Shown one piece after another: positions 56,501-64,000 of a stretch of DNA of 64,000 nucleotides. The notes beneath the pieces are model-generated. The model was not told the DNA's origin. It did no database searches and was given only the letters and a program-made list of their open reading frames with translations. Made by a program: the position numbers and the translations under genes. How positions within the stretch are numbered: position 1 is the first letter of the stretch; the number at the start of each line of letters is the position of its first letter. The DNA comes from Viridibacillus soli (lineage in GTDB: Bacteria; Bacillota; Bacilli; Bacillales_A; Planococcaceae): positions 1 to 64,000 of the forward strand of contig NZ_JAEOAH010000024.1 of the NCBI RefSeq assembly GCF_016612995.1. Direction: 5' to 3'.

Positions 56501-56581
56501 CAACAAAAACACTTCCGATATCATGAATTGGGAGCGGAAGAGGAAGAGGCGATACGTAGACGAGACAATCGCTTGAAATAA
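56501..56581 (+). pseudogene. possible severed C-terminus of the DUF3102 gene
   Basis: In-frame KHFRYHELGAEEEEAIRRRD, then NRLK and a stop; no start codon. The charged helix is like the tail of DUF3102 coiled-coil proteins. Assignment is an inference from position. Confidence 0.35.
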
Positions 56582-56609
56582 AAAAGACGCTAACCTATTT
56601 GGTTGCGTC
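56576..56609 (-). terminator. hairpin at the element's right end
   Basis: GACGC-AACC / GGTT-GCGTC stem, with the T-run on the minus strand (TTTTTTATTTC). Oriented to stop transcription entering from the right. Confidence 0.6.
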
Positions 56610-56614
56610 CTGCT

Positions 56615-56648
56615 GCAAAAACTGAAGGTACGCCTGAGTCTTGCTAAT
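56615..56648 (+). repeat. 34-bp direct repeat, right copy (attR-like)
   Basis: Exact copy of 54880-54913, including the yutM stop codon; followed by the native-looking yutM downstream region. Confidence 0.9.
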
Positions 56649-56680
56649 GTTTTTAAAAATAAAACAATAGAATTTTATCA

Positions 56681-56727
56681 AACCTTCTCAACAATTGGCA
56701 CTTAAGCAATGAGAGAGGGTTTTTATT
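56681..56727 (+). terminator. probable original yutM terminator
   Basis: AACCTTCTC / GAGAGAGGGTT stem followed by TTTTATTATT, 33 bases after the right repeat copy. Confidence 0.6.
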
Positions 56728-57006
56728 ATTTCTCGGATACTTTTATTGTTTCAGGGTATAAATAAAGTAAGCTTAAGCATCAAATTAGTTGCTAACAATT
56801 ACTATTTATGCTTGTCTCGAAAGAACATAAAGTTGATGAAAATAATCAAACGATATTAAAAAGGGATTTAAAGTAAAAAAATGACCTTAAAATAGTAACC
56901 TAATTCGCTTGTTCTATCAATATTATTCTATTGAAATCAATTAACAAAAGGTCTAATATAGTATGTAGGTATTTTGTCGAAAAATAGACAAACTGATGGA
57001 GCAGAT
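56728..57006. other. intergenic gap before yumB
   Basis: AT-rich, no gene. Probably contains the yumB promoter region, but no clear -35/-10 pair stood out. Confidence 0.4.
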
Positions 57007-57031
57007 GAAGTATACGATATACTTCTTTTTT
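57007..57031 (+). terminator. hairpin in the yumB leader
   Basis: GAAGTATA / TATACTTC hairpin followed by six T residues, 44 bases before yumB: an intrinsic terminator in the leader, possibly an attenuator. Confidence 0.55.
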
Positions 57032-57074
57032 ATTTGTCAGCAGAATAAAATAATTAAAGGTGGTTTCGATTCTA

Positions 57075-58292
57075 GTGAATAGACCGAAAATATTAATATT
57101 GGGCGCGGGTTATGGCGGCTTAACAACAGCTGTAAACTTGCAAAAGAAAATTGGCGTTAACGTTGCAGATATCACTATTGTAAACAAAAACTCATACCAC
57201 TATGAGTCAACTTGGTTACATGAAGCTTCAGCGGGTACTTTATCTCCAGAAAGAGTACGCTACGAAATTAAGGACGTTTTAAACAGCAAAGTTAACTTCG
57301 TACAAGCTAGTGTCGAATCTTTAGACGTTAACAACAAAAAAGTAATCACAGACGCTGGTGAAATGTCTTATGATTATTTAGTAGTAGGTCTTGGCTTTGA
57401 AGGTGAAACTTTCGGAATCGAAGGTTTAGATAAATACGCATTAGGAATTGCGAACGTGAACGAAGCTCGTAAAATCCGTGATCATATAAATACTCAATTC
57501 GCTGAATGGGCTACACAAGCTCCAGCTGAAAAAGACGATTCATTATTAACAATTATTGTTGGTGGAGCTGGATTCACAGGTATCGAGTTCCTTGGTGAGC
57601 TTGCTAACCGTATCCCAGAACTTAGCAAAGAATATGATGTGCCACAAGAAAAAATTCGCATAATCTGTGTAGAAGCAGCTCCAGTAGTATTACCTATGTT
57701 CTCTCGTGAACTAGTAGAATACGCTGTAGGTCACTTAACTAAAAAAGGTATCGAATTCTCAATCGGTACTCCTGTAGTTCAAGCTACTGAAGAAGGCGTT
57801 AAAATTAAAAAAGGTGAAGACGAATTCGAATTCATCAAAGCTGGTACAGTTGTATGGGCTGCTGGTGTTCGTGGTTCTCGCATCGTGGAAGAATCAGATC
57901 TGCCTTCTAACCGTGCTCGTATCGCAGTTGAAAAAGACTTACGTGTACCTGGATACCCAGAAGTATTTATCGTAGGTGACTGTGCATTTATGCTAAACGA
58001 AGAAGCGGGTCGACCTTACCCACCAACTGCACAAATCGCTATGCAACAAGCGGTCGTAGCTGCTGAAAACCTAATTGCTTTAATCGAAGGCAATGATACT
58101 AAAGAGTTTACTCCAGAGCTTAAAGGTACTGTATGTTCTCTTGGTGATTCAGATGCAATCGGTGAAGTATTCGGTAAAGAAATCACTGGTAAATATGCTT
58201 CGTTTATGAAAAAAGTAATCGACAACCGTGCACTTTACATGGTTGGTGGCGCAGGCTTAGTGCTTAAAAAAGGTAAATTCAACGTACTATAA
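57075..58292 (+). CDS. yumB: type II NADH dehydrogenase
   Basis: 405 residues from a GTG at 57075 (AAAGGTGG upstream). FAD site [16 protein letters not shown] site [17 protein letters not shown] (about 165-181), VIWAAGV-like [15 protein letters not shown] and AQIAMQQ. Single-subunit, non-proton-pumping NADH:quinone oxidoreductase on the inner membrane face. Close to B. subtilis YumB/YjlD; the gene neighbourhood favours YumB. Confidence 0.9.
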   Translation: MNRPKILILGAGYGGLTTAVNLQKKIGVNVADITIVNKNSYHYESTWLHEASAGTLSPERVRYEIKDVLNSKVNFVQASVESLDVNNKKVITDAGEMSYDYLVVGLGFEGETFGIEGLDKYALGIANVNEARKIRDHINTQFAEWATQAPAEKDDSLLTIIVGGAGFTGIEFLGELANRIPELSKEYDVPQEKIRIICVEAAPVVLPMFSRELVEYAVGHLTKKGIEFSIGTPVVQATEEGVKIKKGEDEFEFIKAGTVVWAAGVRGSRIVEESDLPSNRARIAVEKDLRVPGYPEVFIVGDCAFMLNEEAGRPYPPTAQIAMQQAVVAAENLIALIEGNDTKEFTPELKGTVCSLGDSDAIGEVFGKEITGKYASFMKKVIDNRALYMVGGAGLVLKKGKFNVL

Positions 58293-58315
58293 TTGTATCT
58301 TTCTTACTCCCATCA

Positions 58316-58342
58316 GTTATTATAACTGTAGGGAGTTTTTTT
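58316..58342 (+). terminator. terminator of yumB
   Basis: ACTCCC-CAGTTAT / ATAACTG-GGGAGT stem followed by TTTTTT. Confidence 0.85.
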
Positions 58343-58359
58343 ATTGGGAGGTAATGCTA

Positions 58360-58851
58360 TTGGATAAAAAGGATCATATGAAAGTTTGGTTAGGTGTAGC
58401 TGGCCTCGTAGAGAATAACAATGGTGATTGGCTCGTAGTTATGAAACGCTATGGTGGACTTGATGGCAAATGGTCATTACCTGCTGGGTTTGTACAGCCA
58501 GCGGAAACAGTAGATCAAGCAGCAGTGAGAGAAATAAAAGAAGAAACGGGAATTGACGCTACAATACAGGGCTTAATCGGTCTTCGAACAGGCGTATTGA
58601 AAAATGATATAAGCGACAATATGGCGATTTTCCATTTAATAGCAACCGATTCGTTGCAACCGATTATTGCTCAATTAGATGAGTTGTATGAAGCATGTTG
58701 GATGCCTCCATCGTCATTAAAGAAGGACGAGCGTTCATCTTTAATAATATTAGAATTACTAGAAACGCAAATAAATGCGCGCAAAAGTGCATTAAATAAT
58801 TTAGAACCAGATAATATATTTGGTTATACAGAATATAAACTATTTTTCTAG
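58360..58851 (+). CDS. Nudix hydrolase
   Basis: 163 residues from a TTG at 58360 (GGGAGG 9 bases upstream; the ATG two codons earlier is too close to it). Complete Nudix box GFVQPAETVDQAAVREIKEE followed by TGI (G-x5-E-x7-REUxEExGU). Hydrolyses a nucleoside diphosphate derivative; substrate unknown. Confidence 0.88.
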   Translation: MDKKDHMKVWLGVAGLVENNNGDWLVVMKRYGGLDGKWSLPAGFVQPAETVDQAAVREIKEETGIDATIQGLIGLRTGVLKNDISDNMAIFHLIATDSLQPIIAQLDELYEACWMPPSSLKKDERSSLIILELLETQINARKSALNNLEPDNIFGYTEYKLFF

Positions 58852-58954
58852 TAATATGTGAATTATGACAAAGCATTGAAATTAAAGACTAGTCGTTGAA
58901 AGCATTGGTCCAATCATGTACACTTATGAGAGGAAAAATGGAGGTTTCGAATAT

Positions 58955-59284
58955 ATGGCTAGTTCATTTTCAATTATTCAATTGGTATTATCAATGTTAC
59001 TTTTCCTCGTTATGTTCTTTGGTATCGGGTTTTTAATCAATATGTTACTCCGTTCCACTTGGTTCATGGCGTTTGTCTATCCGATTGTTGTCATCTTCAT
59101 TGTTGATGATGTTAGCTTTTTAGATTATTTCTTTAAGCCAGGAACAGCATTCCCAGCATTAGGAGACAAACTAGTATCATTACAGTTAGTAGATATTCTT
59201 ATTCTAGCAAGTGGCCTAGCAGGTGCTATTATAGCAGGCTTAGTTATGAAGGGATTAAGAAAAAATGGCTATCGAATGTTCTAA
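58955..59284 (+). CDS. yuiB: YuiB family membrane protein
   Basis: 109 residues from the ATG at 58955 (GGAGG upstream). Three transmembrane helices: about 7-30, 35-50 and 80-100. The order yuiB-yuiD-pepA is that of B. subtilis. Function unknown. Confidence 0.85.
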   Translation: MASSFSIIQLVLSMLLFLVMFFGIGFLINMLLRSTWFMAFVYPIVVIFIVDDVSFLDYFFKPGTAFPALGDKLVSLQLVDILILASGLAGAIIAGLVMKGLRKNGYRMF

Positions 59285-59305
59285 TTTGAACAATCGATTC
59301 ACAAT

Positions 59306-59344
59306 AAAAGCAGTGTCACGAATCAAATCGGACACTGCTTTTTT
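59306..59344. terminator. bidirectional terminator yuiB/yuiD
   Basis: AAAAGCAGTGTC / GACACTGCTTTT stem, T-runs on both strands. Confidence 0.85.
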
Positions 59345-59350
59345 GTATAC

Positions 59351-59827
59351 CTATAAAACGACTGTATAGACGATGACGGAGATGAGTATTCCTGTTAAAC
59401 AACCAAAAAACACTTCGCTTGGTCTATGGCCTAGCAACGTTTTAAGTTCCTTCATTTTCTCTTCTTCTTTTTTCTCAATCCAGCCTTTTGCTTCATTAAC
59501 GAAGATTTGAAAATCTTTGCGTAGCTGATTAATAATGACGGCTTGTTGTCCTGCTTGATAGCGAATACCAGTAGCATCGAACATAACGATGATAGCGAAT
59601 ACAGTAGAAACAGCAAATAAGGGGGAATTTAAACCAGTCTCAAAGGCAATAGCTGTTGTAAGAGCAGACACGGCAGCCGAATGTGAGCTAGGCATGCCAC
59701 CCGTAGAGGTAAAAAGTGACCAATCCACCTTTTTAGTAACGATAAAATGAATGGGAATTTTGACGAATTGTGCAAAAATTATTGCAAAAAGAGCGGATAA
59801 CAGGGGGACATTATGAAGAAGCTCCAT
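59351..59827 (-). CDS. yuiD: divergent PAP2 family protein
   Basis: 158 residues from the ATG at 59827 (AAAGGTG upstream). Four hydrophobic segments; TGGMPSSHSAAVSAL (about 40) and HRPSEVFFGCLTGI are the divergent PAP2 motifs with Ser-His and His-Arg catalytic groups. Putative membrane phosphatase. Confidence 0.88.
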   Translation of the reverse strand: MELLHNVPLLSALFAIIFAQFVKIPIHFIVTKKVDWSLFTSTGGMPSSHSAAVSALTTAIAFETGLNSPLFAVSTVFAIIVMFDATGIRYQAGQQAVIINQLRKDFQIFVNEAKGWIEKKEEEKMKELKTLLGHRPSEVFFGCLTGILISVIVYTVVL

Positions 59828-59982
59828 CAAATCAGCACCTTTCAAGCCTTAATTATTTTAGTAATACTATATCATATGACGTAATATTGAAAAACTTCTG
59901 AGTAAATTCGGAATACGAAAATTTCGTATAATGTATTATTTTTGCTATAATAAAACTGACAATTTAACAATGGGGGATTCCA

Positions 59983-61500
59983 ATGAACATTATTAGCGAA
60001 AAACAATCATTTCAATCGGCTTCAGCAGAAGTATTAGTTGTAGGAGTATCAAAGCATCAAGAACAAGTAGCAGGATGGTCAGATTTTGTGGGATTTTTCG
60101 GCAATCCAATTACAGAGTGGATCAAAGAGGGCGACATCGCCTCTGAGCTAAAAAGGTTAACGAAAATTCCAACTTTTGCGCCATCAGCTAAAATTAAACG
60201 CATTTTATTTGTTGGGCTTGGAGACCGTAAAAAATTAAATCCAGAAGATTTACGTGAGGCATTTGGTTTAGTTGGTAAAGAGCTACATAAATTAAAAACA
60301 ACATCGGTTACATTATGGGTAGATTCATTTGTAACGCCTGAAATGGAACCAACTGAAGTAGCAATTATTGCTGCTGAAGGTGCTGGCTTAGGCTACTACT
60401 CAGTAAAAGGTTATAAAACAACATCAAATGCAATAGATGTGAAAGTAGAAGAAGTCAGCTTTATTACTGCAACGGATATCGAAGAAATAATCGCCGGTAT
60501 TGAAGTCGGGCAAGTATATGCAAATGCAGTGAACGAAGCACGAACTTTAGTGAACTTACCAGGTAATATGTTAACCTCAACAAAATTAGCGGACTATGCA
60601 GAAAAACTTGCTGAGCAATATGATTTCGACATTGAAATTTTAAACAAAGCGCAGCTTGAAGAGCTAGGTATGGGTGCTATTTTAGCAGTTAATAAAGGCT
60701 CTGTAGAAGAACCGCGTGTTATTTCGATTAAATACCAAGCAACAGACAAATGGGAAGATGTCATTGGTTTAGTAGGTAAAGGCGTTACATTTGATACAGG
60801 TGGCTATTCAATTAAAACCAAAACTGGATTAGTCGGTATGAAGGGTGATATGGGCGGAGCAGCGGCAGTTCTGGGCGCTATGCAAATAATCGGCAAATTA
60901 CGACCAAACAAAAATGTGATCGCTGTCATTGGTTCAACAGATAATATGATCTCGGGTGAAGCATTCAAGCCAGATGATGTTATTACAACCTATAGCGGTA
61001 AAACAGTTGAAATATTAAATACTGATGCAGAAGGTCGCTTGGTATTAGCTGATGCTGTAACATATGCCAAACAACAAGGTGCAAACTATTTAATTGACGT
61101 TGCAACTTTAACAGGAGGCGTCATTACAGCTTTAGGATATGATAAAACAGGTGCTTTAACAAATAACGAGTCATTCTTTGAGTCATTCCTTGAAGCGTCA
61201 GCAGAAGCAGGAGAATTCGTATGGCGTTTGCCATTAACAGAAAATGATAAAAAACGCATCCGTAAAAGTGATGTAGCTGATTTAAATAACGCACCAGGTT
61301 CAGATGGTCATATGATTTTCGGTGGTGGCTTTGTCGGTGAATTTGTTGATAATACACCGTGGATCCACTTAGATATTGCTGGAACATCTGATACCAATAG
61401 TGCACATGATTTAGGTCCTAAAGGCGGTACAGGTGTCATGGTCCGTACACTTGCTACATTTATTGAACGCTTAGCAGAAGAAGGAGAAGAAGAAAACTAA
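59983..61500 (+). CDS. pepA: leucyl aminopeptidase (M17)
   Basis: 505 residues. C-terminal catalytic domain with VGKGVTFDTGGYSIKTK, MKGDMGGAAAV and the NTDAEGRLVLADA signature; all metal ligands (Lys, Asp, Asp, Asp, Glu) present. Cytoplasmic hexameric dizinc exopeptidase, B. subtilis YuiE/PepA. GGGGGA before the ATG. GAAAATTTC-type palindrome and TATAAT stretches lie in its upstream region (59900-59960). Confidence 0.95.
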   Translation: MNIISEKQSFQSASAEVLVVGVSKHQEQVAGWSDFVGFFGNPITEWIKEGDIASELKRLTKIPTFAPSAKIKRILFVGLGDRKKLNPEDLREAFGLVGKELHKLKTTSVTLWVDSFVTPEMEPTEVAIIAAEGAGLGYYSVKGYKTTSNAIDVKVEEVSFITATDIEEIIAGIEVGQVYANAVNEARTLVNLPGNMLTSTKLADYAEKLAEQYDFDIEILNKAQLEELGMGAILAVNKGSVEEPRVISIKYQATDKWEDVIGLVGKGVTFDTGGYSIKTKTGLVGMKGDMGGAAAVLGAMQIIGKLRPNKNVIAVIGSTDNMISGEAFKPDDVITTYSGKTVEILNTDAEGRLVLADAVTYAKQQGANYLIDVATLTGGVITALGYDKTGALTNNESFFESFLEASAEAGEFVWRLPLTENDKKRIRKSDVADLNNAPGSDGHMIFGGGFVGEFVDNTPWIHLDIAGTSDTNSAHDLGPKGGTGVMVRTLATFIERLAEEGEEEN

Positions 61501-61567
61501 CAAGATAGGCCAAGACCTAACTGTTATTAACTATGATACATAGTATAGAGCAGAAAGGAGGAGGCGT

Positions 61568-61840
61568 ATGTTCCCAGTTCGACCATTTCCAATTCGCGGC
61601 GGATTTTTCGGCGGCCCTTTTTTTGGTGGTTTTCTAGGTGGTTTAGTCGGCTCATCCATCAGACCACGCCAACCATATAATCAATTTTATGGACCTAACT
61701 ATGGACCAAATTTCGGACCAAGCTTTGGACCAAATTTCGGACCAAGCTTTGGACCTAACTTCGGATCAAACTTTGGCCCAAACTTTGGCCCACAATGCGG
61801 ACCACCTTTCGGACCTCCATGTGGTGGACCTTACTGGTAA
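61568..61840 (+). CDS. low-complexity GPNF-repeat protein, coat-like
   Basis: 90 residues. FFGGPFFGGFLGGLVGSS N-terminal part, then nine or ten GP-x-F/Y quads (YGPNYGPNFGPSFGPNFGPS and similar), ending in three Cys-containing GPP repeats (QCGPPFGPPCGGPYW). The last two cysteines could crosslink. GAAAGGAGGAGG gives a very strong RBS. Such proteins occur among spore coat/exosporium proteins, which is only an inference here. Follows pepA by 67 bases. Confidence 0.7.
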   Translation: MFPVRPFPIRGGFFGGPFFGGFLGGLVGSSIRPRQPYNQFYGPNYGPNFGPSFGPNFGPSFGPNFGSNFGPNFGPQCGPPFGPPCGGPYW

Positions 61841-61842
61841 AT

Positions 61843-61889
61843 AAAAAAGCTTTTGTCCTCACATAATGTGAAGACAAAAGCCTTTTTTT
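61843..61889. terminator. bidirectional terminator GPNF gene / mrpG
   Basis: AAAAAGCTTTTGTC / GACAAAAGC-TTTTTTT stem with TCACA/TGTGA in the loop. Confidence 0.85.
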
Positions 61890-62271
61890 ATTCTTTTATT
61901 TTTAAAGAAGTTTCTTTTACTTTACGTTCATATTCTGGTTTTAATTCATCTTTTACAGTACCTTTCCAAGTTTTGACGCCTGAAAAGTAAGCTGCACGGG
62001 ACATGACATGCCCACCAACAGGACCTGTGATGAATAAAAATAAGATACCAAGTAAAATCCGTGGATTGAAATGATCTTCTATTAACCAAAAATGCAAGAA
62101 GACACCGATTAAAATACTCATAACGCCTAATGTAGCACTTTTAGAAGCCGCATGAGCGCGGGTATATACATCAGGTAGTCTAATTAGTCCAATCGCTGTA
62201 ATCAAGATGAAAATAGCCCCAAAAGAGATCGTTAAAACGATTAATATATTAGCGAGAACTATCACGTTCAA
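61888..62271 (-). CDS. mrpG: Na+/H+ antiporter subunit G
   Basis: 127 residues, three transmembrane helices; AIGLIRLPDVYTRAHAASKSATLGV is the MnhG/MrpG block. Last gene of the Mrp operon in this direction, 23-base overlap with mrpF. Its hydrophilic tail of about 25 residues is charged. Confidence 0.95.
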   Translation of the reverse strand: MNVIVLANILIVLTISFGAIFILITAIGLIRLPDVYTRAHAASKSATLGVMSILIGVFLHFWLIEDHFNPRILLGILFLFITGPVGGHVMSRAAYFSGVKTWKGTVKDELKPEYERKVKETSLKIKE

Positions 62272-62530
62272 TAATCTCTCCTTTCTCTATAAATTTAGAG
62301 AAAGCTACAGTACCGATAAACGATAAAATCGCTAACAGTAATATAATATCTAAATAGAAGGTCGTTTTGACGAAAATGGAAAACAATCCGATAAGTGAAA
62401 TGATAGAAACTCCGATTGAATCTAGCGCTACTACACGATCCGGTACAGAAGGACCTTTCACAAGACGGTAAACTAAACCAATCAGTGAAAGTGTAACAAT
62501 GACAATAATAGCCCAAATGAAGTACATCAT
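62249..62530 (-). CDS. mrpF: Na+/H+ antiporter subunit F
   Basis: 93 residues with three helices; YRLVKGPSVPDRVVALDSIGV is the MnhF/MrpF signature. Its ATG overlaps the mrpE stop (ATGA). Essential subunit of the hetero-oligomeric antiporter for pH and Na+ homeostasis. Confidence 0.95.
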   Translation of the reverse strand: MMYFIWAIIVIVTLSLIGLVYRLVKGPSVPDRVVALDSIGVSIISLIGLFSIFVKTTFYLDIILLLAILSFIGTVAFSKFIEKGEIIERDSSR

Positions 62531-63006
62531 GAGCGGCTCACCTCCATGATTGCTTTTTCAAAGGAATTTTTGATCGAATCAACTGCGGATTCTACATCAT
62601 CAATATCAATCGCATGAATATAAAGTGTTTTCGAATCATCTGATACATGGACAACAATAGTACCAGGAGTCAATGTGATCAAGCTTGATAGTAAAGTAAT
62701 TTCCCAGTCATGCTCCAACTCAGTTTGCATAGCGAAAATTGCTGGGCGCATATCGAGCTTCGGCTTAATAATCACCATAAATACCTGAATATTAGCAAGC
62801 ATAAGCTCCTTCATAAACAACATAGTCAACTTAACCAATGCCCATACGCGGCTAATATAAAGGCGCCCTGGGAAGAAGTTACGCATAATATAAATCATAA
62901 GCATACCTAACATGAAGCCTATTACAAAGCTGCTTGAGGAGAAACTAGAAGATAAAAACATCCATATAAATGCGATAAAGAAGTTTAACATGATTTGAAA
63001 TGCCAT
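62527..63006 (-). CDS. mrpE: Na+/H+ antiporter subunit E
   Basis: 159 residues from the second ATG (63006), better spaced from AAAGGAG; an ATG at 63012 is two codons earlier. N-terminal hydrophobic half, then PGTIVVHVSDDSKTLYIHAID of MnhE/MrpE. Abuts mrpD stop. Confidence 0.93.
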   Translation of the reverse strand: MAFQIMLNFFIAFIWMFLSSSFSSSSFVIGFMLGMLMIYIMRNFFPGRLYISRVWALVKLTMLFMKELMLANIQVFMVIIKPKLDMRPAIFAMQTELEHDWEITLLSSLITLTPGTIVVHVSDDSKTLYIHAIDIDDVESAVDSIKNSFEKAIMEVSRS

Positions 63007-63012
63007 CGTCAT

Positions 63013-64000
63013 CTACTCCTTTAATACCGCATCTGTATACACAGACGGATTATTTAAAATATTTGCTGCATCTTGCATAAATGGTGTAATCCACTCTGAA
63101 CCAACGCCATAAAATACTGTTAACATTACAAGGATAGCAGTAGGGATGAACATCATACGATATTGACCTTTATCGATTTGCTGCAATGAACCCTGCTCTT
63201 TACCCCAGAATGCATAGATGAAAATGCGAATAACAGATAGTAGAACAACTAAACTAGATAATAAAATCCATATGCTTGCCCCTAGATTTCCTGCCTCAAA
63301 ACCACCACGCACGATTAATAGCTTACCAACAAATCCACTAAGTGGAGGGATACCGGCAAGTCCGAATGCTGCGATTAAGTAAAACCAGCCAAGAGCAGGA
63401 TGTGTTTTCATAAGACCGCCCATTTTTCGTAAATCAGAAGTACCCGTAACTGCAATGATGATACCAACTAAAAAGAATAATGCTGCTTTAATAAGCATGT
63501 CGTGAATTAAATAAAACATTGATCCCATTAATGCATTGTCATTCATTTGGGATACGCCAAACAAAATAACGCCAACAGCAATAATAATGTTATAAATAAT
63601 AATTTTTTTCACATCGAAGTAGGCTAAAGCTCCAATACAGCCAGCTAAAATCGTTAGCACGGATAAAATCATTAATAGTTCATGTGTAAAGCCCGTATCA
63701 TGTACGAAGAATAGTGTATACGTACGAGTAATGGCATAAACCCCAACTTTCGTCAGCAACGCTCCAAACAGTGCGAGCACTGGAATTGGTGGAGCAGCAT
63801 AAGAAGATGGTAACCAGAAATATAGTGGGAAAATCGCCGCTTTTAAACCGAATACGATTAAGAATAAAACCGCAATTACCGTAATAATACCTGGTTGCCC
63901 AATCGCCGCAATTTTCACTGCAATGTCGGCCATATTTAGCGTTCCAACAACAGAGTATAAAAACGCTACTGTAATAACGAAAATAGCAGATGAAATAACA
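63013..64000 (-). CDS. mrpD: Na+/H+ antiporter subunit D (5' part outside window)
   Basis: C-terminal part of MrpD; the frame continues through the window edge (VTVAFLYSVVGTLNMADIAV precedes the first internal Met). NuoN/NuoM-like proton translocase subunit with KAAIFPLYFWLPSSYAAPPIPVLALFGALLTKVGVYA, written here in part: FPLYFWLPSSYAAPP and LLTKVGVYA with the conserved Lys. At least eight helices in this fragment. Transcription D-E-F-G toward lower coordinates. Confidence 0.95.
   Translation of the reverse strand, partial: VISSAIFVITVAFLYSVVGTLNMADIAVKIAAIGQPGIITVIAVLFLIVFGLKAAIFPLYFWLPSSYAAPPIPVLALFGALLTKVGVYAITRTYTLFFVHDTGFTHELLMILSVLTILAGCIGALAYFDVKKIIIYNIIIAVGVILFGVSQMNDNALMGSMFYLIHDMLIKAALFFLVGIIIAVTGTSDLRKMGGLMKTHPALGWFYLIAAFGLAGIPPLSGFVGKLLIVRGGFEAGNLGASIWILLSSLVVLLSVIRIFIYAFWGKEQGSLQQIDKGQYRMMFIPTAILVMLTVFYGVGSEWITPFMQDAANILNNPSVYTDAVLKE

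Larger units (their letters stand above)
54880..56648 (+). mobile_element. decayed integrative mini-element at the yutM 3' end
   Basis: Bounded by exact 34-bp direct repeats. Contents in order: terminator, N-terminal relic of a tyrosine recombinase, DUF3102 gene cut short, DUF2441-like gene with its own promoter and RBS, an in-frame tail that may be the DUF3102 C-terminus, and a minus-strand hairpin terminator. The left repeat restores the gene end, the normal result of integrase insertion into a gene 3' end. No longer autonomous. Confidence 0.75.

Overview
The window is a low-GC chromosome segment from an endospore-forming Bacillales, most likely the Lysinibacillus/Solibacillus (Planococcaceae) group. 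Evidence: the sporulation protein YunB; long runs of gene order shared with Bacillus subtilis (fadNAE-yusI-gcvH-yusF-yusE-metNPQ; gltC/gltAB; sufCDSUB; yunFED-yunB-lipA-yutD-yutE-yutF-yuzB-yutJ-yuzD-yutI-yutM-yumB-yuiB-yuiD-pepA-mrp); strong AGGAGG ribosome binding sites; frequent TTG/GTG starts. All identifications come from reading the sequence and from family knowledge; no database was searched.

Left part (1-14.3 kb), accessory and variable: the end of an ISL3-type transposase gene, an ECF sigma / membrane anti-sigma pair, a 3' fragment of the tmRNA gene (likely an attachment-site relic), a nitroreductase, a DsbA-like oxidoreductase preceded by striking palindromes, small unknown proteins, a collapsed nucleoside deoxyribosyltransferase gene, a DMT transporter, an esterase, an OsmC-type peroxide reductase, a solitary hutH, a stand-alone 5'-3' exonuclease (ypcP) overlapping a C39-like protease convergently, and a thioredoxin.

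Middle (14.4-38.8 kb), core metabolism: the beta-oxidation operon fadN-fadA-fadE behind a FadR-type operator; yusI, gcvH, yusF, yusE; a SAM-I (S-box) riboswitch and a second unassigned structured leader in front of metNPQ (methionine ABC importer); a dicarboxylate/amino-acid symporter; gltC divergent from gltAB (glutamate synthase) with a GltC-type operator; and sufCDSUB (Fe-S cluster assembly) with a possible Fur box. Just after sufB lies a decayed lysogeny module: an integrase C-terminal relic and an Ltp-like (superinfection-exclusion family) gene.

Right part (40.4-64 kb), the yun/yut/yui/mrp region: DUF72, TauE/SafE, YunD nucleotidase, HD-GYP phosphodiesterase, YunB, LipA, YutD; then about 1.1 kb of intergenic repeats that include a 21-bp tandem array and two copies of a structured RNA motif with compensatory stem changes; then YutE, YutF, YuzB, YutJ, YuzD. 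Two small insertions interrupt the conserved order. One is a cassette (GlsB-like membrane protein plus polysaccharide deacetylase) between two exact copies of the yutI promoter segment. The other is a 1.7-kb element between exact 34-bp direct repeats at the 3' end of yutM, with a broken integrase, a DUF3102 gene that looks split, and a DUF2441-like cargo gene. Distal genes are yumB (type II NADH dehydrogenase), a Nudix hydrolase, yuiB, yuiD, pepA, a GPNF-repeat protein and the end of an Mrp Na+/H+ antiporter operon (mrpD-E-F-G), which runs off the window.
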